Assembly (NCBI GenBank): GCA_021811105.1
Contig: JAJZPM010000002.1
Coordinates: 186,001 to 250,000 of the forward strand
Length of the DNA stretch: 64,000 nucleotides
Source of the DNA: Nitrospirota bacterium
GTDB lineage: Bacteria; Nitrospirota; Thermodesulfovibrionia; Thermodesulfovibrionales; UBA6898
Direction of reading: 5' to 3'
In this document: positions 59,339 through 64,000 of the stretch, piece after piece
Numbering within the stretch: the stretch's first letter is position 1
Layout of the letters: each line of letters starts with the position of its first letter
Notes under the pieces: generated by a model
The model's input: the letters and a program-made list of their open reading frames with translations, nothing else
The model's database searches: none
What the model was told of the DNA's origin: nothing
Made by a program: the position numbers and the translations under genes

Positions 59339-60760
59339 ATGGATAAAAATGAACTTTTCGATGAGATAATCGAGCTGGGAAAGAAGCGTGGCTCATTGAC
59401 GTATGATGAGATCAACGAGGCGCTCTCACCAGAGTTCTTCGCTCCTGATGAGATGGAGGAACTTATCGAACTGCTGGAAGAAATGGGGATAGAGGTCCTC
59501 TCGCCCGAGGAAGCCGGCCCAGCCGGGGAAGAAGTCTGGGAAGAAGAGGAGACCCCCGAGACCGAAAAAACAGAGGACCTCGTGCAGGCGTATTTCCATT
59601 CTATGGGCAACATCACCATCCTGACTAGACAGGAAGAGATAGAGATTGCCAAGAGACTCGATGAGGGAAGAAAGATAATCAAAAAAACCGTCACTTCGAT
59701 GCCGCTTTACCGGAAGACAGAGGCGGCAATGGAAATCAAGGAAGAGGAAGAGCCGGAAGAGCGGGCCGACAGGGCGCTTCTGCTCTCAATGGAGGCGCTC
59801 GATTGCCTCATGGAGCAGATAAGCGAGACTGACCGGAAGGTCGTGCGGTACGGTTCCCTGAAGGACTTGAAAAAAACCATTCAGGAGAAGAAGAAAAAAG
59901 GGATCAACCCTGCCAAGCTCCAGGACACAGCAAAAGAGGTGCAGGCGGTATACAAGGCGGTCGAGACTGAAGTCGGGATGAAAATAGATGATATCCGGGC
60001 TGCCTGGGACAGGATAACAAGGGCCAGGACTCTTTATAACGAAGCCAAGAACGAACTCACAACGCGGAACCTCAGGCTGGTGGTAAACATAGCAAAGAAT
60101 TATATAGGAAGGGGACTCTCCCTGCTGGACCTTATCCAGGAGGGAAATATCGGCCTTATGAGGGCGGTCGACAAATTCAAGCATGAAAAGGGGTTCAAGT
60201 TCAGTACGTATGCCACATGGTGGATACGGCAGGCGATCACACGGGCACTGATCGACCAGACGAAAACGATAAGGGTGCCTGTTCATATGGTGGAGTTCTA
60301 CAACAAGGTGACGAGGACTTCGAGGGAGTTGACCCAGGAACTCGGCAGGGAACCGAGAAACGAGGAAATCGCCGGGAAAATGGGCGTGGCGACCTCGAAG
60401 GTCGAAGAGGTCTTCAGGGCTATCCAGGACCCCATCGCCCTTCAGACCAAGGTGGGCGATGAGGACTCTGAACTCGAAGATTTCATCAGTGACGAAAACG
60501 TTCTTTCACCTTATGAGGACACCGAAAAGGGGGAACTTTCCGAAAAGATGATCCTGCTCCTGAAGACGCTGCACCCGAACGAAGAAAAGGTGATCAGGAT
60601 GAGGTTTGGGATCGGAGTCGACAGGGACCACACCCTCGAGGAAGTCGGCAAATGTCTCTCGCTCACCCGAGAGAGAGTGCGCCAGATCGAAGCGAAGGCA
60701 TTGAGGAAGCTCAAACATCCCGGACGGCTGAAGGTACTGAAAATACTGACTGCCGCATAA
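59339..60760 (+). CDS. rpoD: Primary sigma factor RpoD (sigma-70)
   Basis: A 473-aa group 1 sigma factor. Region 1.1 (about 1-55) is DNA-mimicking and acidic. Region 1.2 has [20 protein letters not shown], and region 2 has [22 protein letters not shown] then [17 protein letters not shown] (-10 recognition). Region 3 follows, and region 4 ([20 protein letters not shown]) recognises -35. The non-conserved insert between 1.2 and 2 is shorter than in E. coli. ATG 59339 has GAGGGAAAAAG upstream. A 17-bp terminator follows. Confidence 0.95.
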   Translation: MDKNELFDEIIELGKKRGSLTYDEINEALSPEFFAPDEMEELIELLEEMGIEVLSPEEAGPAGEEVWEEEETPETEKTEDLVQAYFHSMGNITILTRQEEIEIAKRLDEGRKIIKKTVTSMPLYRKTEAAMEIKEEEEPEERADRALLLSMEALDCLMEQISETDRKVVRYGSLKDLKKTIQEKKKKGINPAKLQDTAKEVQAVYKAVETEVGMKIDDIRAAWDRITRARTLYNEAKNELTTRNLRLVVNIAKNYIGRGLSLLDLIQEGNIGLMRAVDKFKHEKGFKFSTYATWWIRQAITRALIDQTKTIRVPVHMVEFYNKVTRTSRELTQELGREPRNEEIAGKMGVATSKVEEVFRAIQDPIALQTKVGDEDSELEDFISDENVLSPYEDTEKGELSEKMILLLKTLHPNEEKVIRMRFGIGVDRDHTLEEVGKCLSLTRERVRQIEAKALRKLKHPGRLKVLKILTAA

Positions 60761-60781
60761 GCGGCGTCGACTATTCAAGGG

Positions 60782-60824
60782 AAACCCCTGATGAAATAAA
60801 TTTAATATTTCATCAGGGGTTTTT
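60782..60824 (+). terminator. Strong terminator of rpoD
   Basis: A perfect 17-bp stem: AAACCCCTGATGAAATA (60782-60798), 7-base loop, complement at 60806-60822, then further T. It cleanly separates rpoD from the sigma-1.1 paralog. Confidence 0.9.
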
Positions 60825-60836
60825 GCCTCTTTTCTT

Positions 60837-60868
60837 CACATTTTCTTCAAATTATTGCTATATCGTAT
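60837..60868 (+). promoter_or_regulatory. Duplicated rpoD-type promoter block
   Basis: Matches the block at 59221-59252 at about 27 of 32 positions (CACATTTTCTTCAAATTATT, then GCTATATCGTAT). It lies 29 bases before the ATG of the sigma-1.1 paralog, so the small gene has its own rpoD-like promoter. Confidence 0.55.
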
Positions 60869-60896
60869 TGGCCATCTCACGCACAAAAGGTGGACC

Positions 60897-61079
60897 ATGA
60901 AAGAACACGACGTGTACGAAGCGATTATCGAAATCGGCAGAAGGCGGGGAAATGTTACCTACGACGAGATCAACGATGCACTTCCCCCCGAGTTCTTCTC
61001 TCTCGAAGAACTCGAGAAATTTGTAAGGCTGCTTCTGGGCATGGGGGTAAGGCTGACCCCGAGTGCAGCACGAAACTAG
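60897..61079 (+). CDS. Stand-alone sigma region 1.1 paralog
   Basis: A 60-aa protein, MKEHDVYEAIIEIGRRRGNV..., closely resembling residues 1-55 of the adjacent RpoD: compare [20 protein letters not shown] with DVYEAIIEIGRRRGNVTYDE, then [10 protein letters not shown] with INDALPPEFF. It lacks all core-binding and DNA-binding regions. AAAAGGTGGA precedes ATG 60897. It could compete for the site occupied by region 1.1 in RNA polymerase, but no function is established. It probably arose by partial tandem duplication of rpoD including its promoter. Confidence 0.75.
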   Translation: MKEHDVYEAIIEIGRRRGNVTYDEINDALPPEFFSLEELEKFVRLLLGMGVRLTPSAARN

Positions 61080-61081
61080 AC

Positions 61082-62434
61082 TTACGCAATGCCGAGCTTT
61101 TTTATCTTCCGGTAGAGTGTGGCGAGGTCCACTCCAAGCTGCCGCGCGGTCTCTTCCTTATTCCAGTCGTTGGTCTGGAGCGTCTCCCTGATAATCGTCT
61201 CTTCGTAGTAGTCAAGTCTGTCTTTCAGCGTCCGCGTGGTCCGCGAGCTGTCGTGCGACCTCACCTTTTCGGGAAGCTCGGCGGTCCCTATCTCTCCGCC
61301 TCCGGAAAGGACCACCGCCCTTTCAATCACGTTCCGGAGCTCTCTGATATTGCCGGGCCAGGGATAATTCACCAACGCCTCCATCGCCTCGTCCGATATT
61401 CCGGCCACCTTCTTGTTGTTTTCCCTGCAGCACCTGTCGATAAAATGCCGCGCAAGCACCCGGACATCTTCCTTCCTTTCTCTCAGGGGAGGGATTTTCA
61501 CCTCGATCACGTTCAGCCGGTAGTAGAGGTCCTCGCGGAAAAGCCCTTTCCTGATCTGTTCTTCGAGATCCTTATTGGTGGCGGCGATGAGCCTGATGTC
61601 CACGAACCGCGGTTTCGTCTCGCCGAGTGGAAGCACTTCGCCGGACTCGAGGACCTTCAGGACCTTCGCCTGAAGTCCCATCGGCATGTCTCCTATCTCG
61701 TCGAGAAAGAGCGTCCCCTGATCGGCCATCGTGATCAGTCCTTTCTTGTCCGATGCCGCACCGGTAAAGGCGCCCTTTCTGTATCCGAAGAGTTCGCTCT
61801 CCAGCAGGTTTTCGGGAATTGCGGAGCAGTTGATCGAGATGAAGGGCTTGTCTTTTCTCTGACTGTTTCCATGGACGATCTCGGCGATCAGGCCCTTGCC
61901 GGTACCGCTCTCGCCCAGGAGCAGGATATTGGAGCGCGTCGGAATGACCTTGCTCAGGATGTCGAGCACCTGGGATATCTGAGGCGATACCCCGACGAAC
62001 TCCCGGTTGCCGAACTGCTGGCTGAGCTGCTGCCGGAGGACCAGATTTTCCATCAGGACCTTCCGGTGCTCCAGGAGCCTCCTAACGGTCATCTTCACGT
62101 CTTCGTTGATGAAGGGTTTTACGATATAGTCGCTCGCCCCTTTCTTCATAGCCTCGACGGCAGACTCCACCGAGCCGAAGGCGGTCATGATGACCACGAT
62201 GAGCCCCGGACTCATCGAGAGGGAACGTTCGAGCACCTGCATGCCGTCTATCCCCTCCATCTTGAGGTCGGTTATGACGAGGTCGAAATCATCAGCTTCC
62301 ACTTTCTTCAGCGCCTCCTGCCCGCTGTTGGCGATGGCCACCTTGTAGCCCTCCCGCGACAGCAGGAATTCGAGCGCCCTGCAGATGTCCCTTTCGTCGT
62401 CTACGACCAGTATCTTCGCCGCTTCAACTTTCAT
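61082..62434 (-). CDS. NtrC-family sigma-54-dependent response regulator
   Basis: A 450-aa regulator: receiver domain (KILVVDDERDICRAL, phospho-acceptor Asp in DLVITDLKMEG), central AAA+ domain with Walker A GESGTGKGLIAEIV, GAFTGA (sigma-54 contact), Walker B TLFLDEIGDMP, and a C-terminal Fis-type HTH (KEETARQLGVDLATLYRKIKKL). It activates sigma-54 promoters on phosphorylation by the neighbouring kinase, with which it overlaps by 11 bases. The pilin operon in this window has a sigma-54-like promoter, but no direct link is shown. The HTH suggests a tandem operator target. Confidence 0.93.
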   Translation of the reverse strand: MKVEAAKILVVDDERDICRALEFLLSREGYKVAIANSGQEALKKVEADDFDLVITDLKMEGIDGMQVLERSLSMSPGLIVVIMTAFGSVESAVEAMKKGASDYIVKPFINEDVKMTVRRLLEHRKVLMENLVLRQQLSQQFGNREFVGVSPQISQVLDILSKVIPTRSNILLLGESGTGKGLIAEIVHGNSQRKDKPFISINCSAIPENLLESELFGYRKGAFTGAASDKKGLITMADQGTLFLDEIGDMPMGLQAKVLKVLESGEVLPLGETKPRFVDIRLIAATNKDLEEQIRKGLFREDLYYRLNVIEVKIPPLRERKEDVRVLARHFIDRCCRENNKKVAGISDEAMEALVNYPWPGNIRELRNVIERAVVLSGGGEIGTAELPEKVRSHDSSRTTRTLKDRLDYYEETIIRETLQTNDWNKEETARQLGVDLATLYRKIKKLGIA

Positions 62435-64000
62435 AGTACGGCAACCTCACCCTGAACATCGTGCCTCCTTCAGGCCTGTTCTCCACGAGGATATCACCCT
62501 GATAACTCTTGACGATATTATAGCTGACCGCAAGCCCGAGACCGGTGCCCTTCTCCTTCGTGGTGAAGAACGGGTCGAATATCTTTTCCATATGCTCGGA
62601 AGGGATACCGGAGCCCGTGTCCGCCACCGAAATCTCGACCTCGTCCTCCAGTTCTCTCGCACGTATCTCCAGGGTACCGCCGTTCGTCATCGCATCCGCG
62701 GCGTTCAGGATAATGTTCATCAGCACCTGGATCATCTGGGTCTCATCCACCCGCACCGGCGGCATCGTCTCAGGGATATCCACATTGATCGCGATGCCCT
62801 TCATCCGTTTGTCGTATTTCACGAGATCGAGGGTCAAATCCACAAGCGCCCGCGCATCGTGGTGCCTCAGGTCCGACGTCCGCATCTTGGAAAAACCCGA
62901 CATCTGCCTGACTATGTCGGCAATCCTGTTGATGTGCTTCGCCACGGTATCGAGGCTCTCCTTCGTAAACTCGTCGTGGTCCAGCTCCCTCAGGATCTGC
63001 ACATAGGAGGAGATCGAGGTAAGGGGGTTCCCGATCTCATGGGCGATCCCCGCGGAGATACGAGCGAGCGCCGAGAGTTTTTCCGACTGCATCATCCGGT
63101 CTTCCATCTTCTTGATATCGGTGATGTCCTGGATCAGGACCAGCGTCTGCCGGTGCGCGTGCGGAGCGATAAGGGGCGTCGACGTGATCTGGAAATAGCC
63201 CTTCTTTCTGCCGTAGTCGTGATAGATCACTTCGCGAAGCATCTTGTCGTCCACAATCGCCCTGTGTATTCCGCTTCCCCCGTAAATTGTATCCATGCCG
63301 ACCTCCTCGAACGACTCCTGCCCCAGCCACTCAAGCAACGTCCTGTTCGCCCATATGACCTTTGCCTCATCGTTGTCCAGAACGCAGAGGCCCCCTTCGA
63401 TGGCGCTGACGATCGCATCGAGTTTCTCCTTCTCCCCCTGCAGTTCATCCGTTCTGCTCACCACCATCTCTTCGAGCCTCAGCGCGTAATCCTGGATCTT
63501 GGTCTTCAGGCCTACCTCCTCCGTCACGTCGCTGCTCGAGAGGATGATCCCGGCGACTTCGCCGTGGAGCACGAGGGGGTTGACGTTAATGTTGAGGAAG
63601 AGCGTCTGTCCGTCCCGTGCATAACCGTAGTTGCTCAGGCGGTGGCTCCTTCCCTCGAGGCACTGTTCCAGGACCTTCCTGAGTGCGCCCGTTTTTCGGT
63701 CAACCTCGCTCATCGAGAATACATCGAAGAAATTCCGCCCGACGATCTCCTCTTTTTTCCTGCCGCAGAGCCGCGCATGGGCCGAATTCACCGTATGGAT
63801 GATCATATCCCTGTCCAGGACCATGATCTTCGACTCGGTGCTTTCAAGGAGGTTTTCGAGATAGTCCTTCGTCTGCAGGATCTCCTTTTCGAGAAGCTTC
63901 TGCGTCTCCAGATATTTCGCTCTTTCTTCGGCCTTCACCCTCTGTCTGTTGATAGTAACGATCGCGAACGCCCCGGTCACAGTGGCGATAAAAATCGAGA
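62424..64000 (-). CDS. PAS-containing sensor histidine kinase (truncated by the window edge)
   Basis: At least 518 residues of a sensor kinase; the frame stays open to the window end, so the start is missing. The visible N-terminal part carries a hydrophobic stretch near 63965-64000 (a transmembrane segment), then a coiled linker and two PAS domains (about 40-150 and 185-290 of the visible protein). The HisKA domain contains SAGIAHEIGNPLTSISSYVQIL with the phospho-accepting His. The HATPase_c domain has N, G1 and G2 boxes (NIILNAADAMTNGG, VADTGSGIP, GTGLGLAV). It is the cognate kinase of the adjacent NtrC regulator. Confidence 0.9.
   Translation of the reverse strand, partial: SIFIATVTGAFAIVTINRQRVKAEERAKYLETQKLLEKEILQTKDYLENLLESTESKIMVLDRDMIIHTVNSAHARLCGRKKEEIVGRNFFDVFSMSEVDRKTGALRKVLEQCLEGRSHRLSNYGYARDGQTLFLNINVNPLVLHGEVAGIILSSSDVTEEVGLKTKIQDYALRLEEMVVSRTDELQGEKEKLDAIVSAIEGGLCVLDNDEAKVIWANRTLLEWLGQESFEEVGMDTIYGGSGIHRAIVDDKMLREVIYHDYGRKKGYFQITSTPLIAPHAHRQTLVLIQDITDIKKMEDRMMQSEKLSALARISAGIAHEIGNPLTSISSYVQILRELDHDEFTKESLDTVAKHINRIADIVRQMSGFSKMRTSDLRHHDARALVDLTLDLVKYDKRMKGIAINVDIPETMPPVRVDETQMIQVLMNIILNAADAMTNGGTLEIRARELEDEVEISVADTGSGIPSEHMEKIFDPFFTTKEKGTGLGLAVSYNIVKSYQGDILVENRPEGGTMFRVRLPYYES

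Noticed and set aside
60890-62455. A 521-codon plus-strand open frame
   Set aside because: It lies opposite the NtrC regulator, whose receiver, AAA+, GAFTGA and Fis motifs are intact, and its own translation matches nothing.
1-64000. tRNA, rRNA, riboswitch or CRISPR loci
   Set aside because: None was recognised in the intergenic regions by reading; short or divergent RNAs could still be missed.

Overview
The window comes from a Gram-negative, anaerobic, sulfate- or sulfite-reducing bacterium. It has an outer membrane (BamA, Skp/OmpH, LpxD, FabZ, LpxA, LpxI), a complete reductive-type dissimilatory sulfite reductase locus (dsrAB, dsrD, dsrN, dsrC, dsrMKJOP), futalosine-pathway menaquinone genes (mqnE, mqnC) and multiheme c-type cytochromes. 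The combination fits Nitrospirota (Thermodesulfovibrio relatives) best, with Desulfobacterota as the alternative. That placement is inference from gene content; no rRNA or tRNA gene was found here.

Layout. 59-12679 (all minus) is a surface-polysaccharide cluster: two GT9, one GT4, two GT2-like and one GT8-like glycosyltransferase, a DegT aminotransferase with an SDR epimerase, four methyltransferase-like proteins and a Wzx-type flippase, mostly coupled by short overlaps. 12994-16100 (minus) holds two paralogous type IV pilins separated by a 17-bp hairpin, followed by a DUF2723 membrane glycosyltransferase, with a sigma-54-like promoter upstream. 16601-20947 (plus) is a 1448-aa acyl-CoA dehydratase activase-type fusion with five in-frame palindromic repeat insertions; a 32-aa bS22-like ribosomal protein gene follows. 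21960-27486 (plus) is a housekeeping run: core-MetE-like protein, tmk, holB, ricT, metG. 27863-31711 (minus) carries rpsF-ssb-rpsR, two DUF507 genes, a diguanylate cyclase and an HNH nuclease. mqnE-mqnC (plus) follow at 31901-34086.

The core is 35878-47864 (minus): dsrA-dsrB-dsrD, then dsrN, two uncharacterised genes, dsrC, an RsbRD-like gene, dsrM-K-J-O-P and a 2[4Fe-4S] ferredoxin. DsrAB with siroheme (matured by DsrN) would reduce sulfite to a DsrC trisulfide, and DsrMKJOP would recycle DsrC with electrons from menaquinol, whose synthesis genes lie next door. A thioredoxin-reductase-like flavoprotein that seems to lack the usual NADPH motifs is convergent with the ferredoxin.

48132-54117 (plus) is the envelope operon bamA-skp-lpxD-fabZ-lpxA-lpxI. 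54307-56752 (plus) is a heptaheme cytochrome, a membrane cytochrome b and a nonaheme lipoprotein, a plausible quinol/periplasm electron conduit. The right end has an RCC1-propeller lipoprotein, a TPR protein, rpoD, a 60-aa stand-alone paralog of sigma region 1.1 behind a copy of the rpoD upstream block, and an NtrC-type regulator with its (truncated) sensor kinase.

The most unusual signal is a family of purine-rich/pyrimidine-rich palindromic repeats inserted in frame in at least three genes (activase x5, holB, mqnC), always in linkers or loops. Other points of interest are a 110-bp TA-flanked MITE, the orphan sigma-1.1 gene, the cytochrome module and the unknown genes inside the dsr locus.
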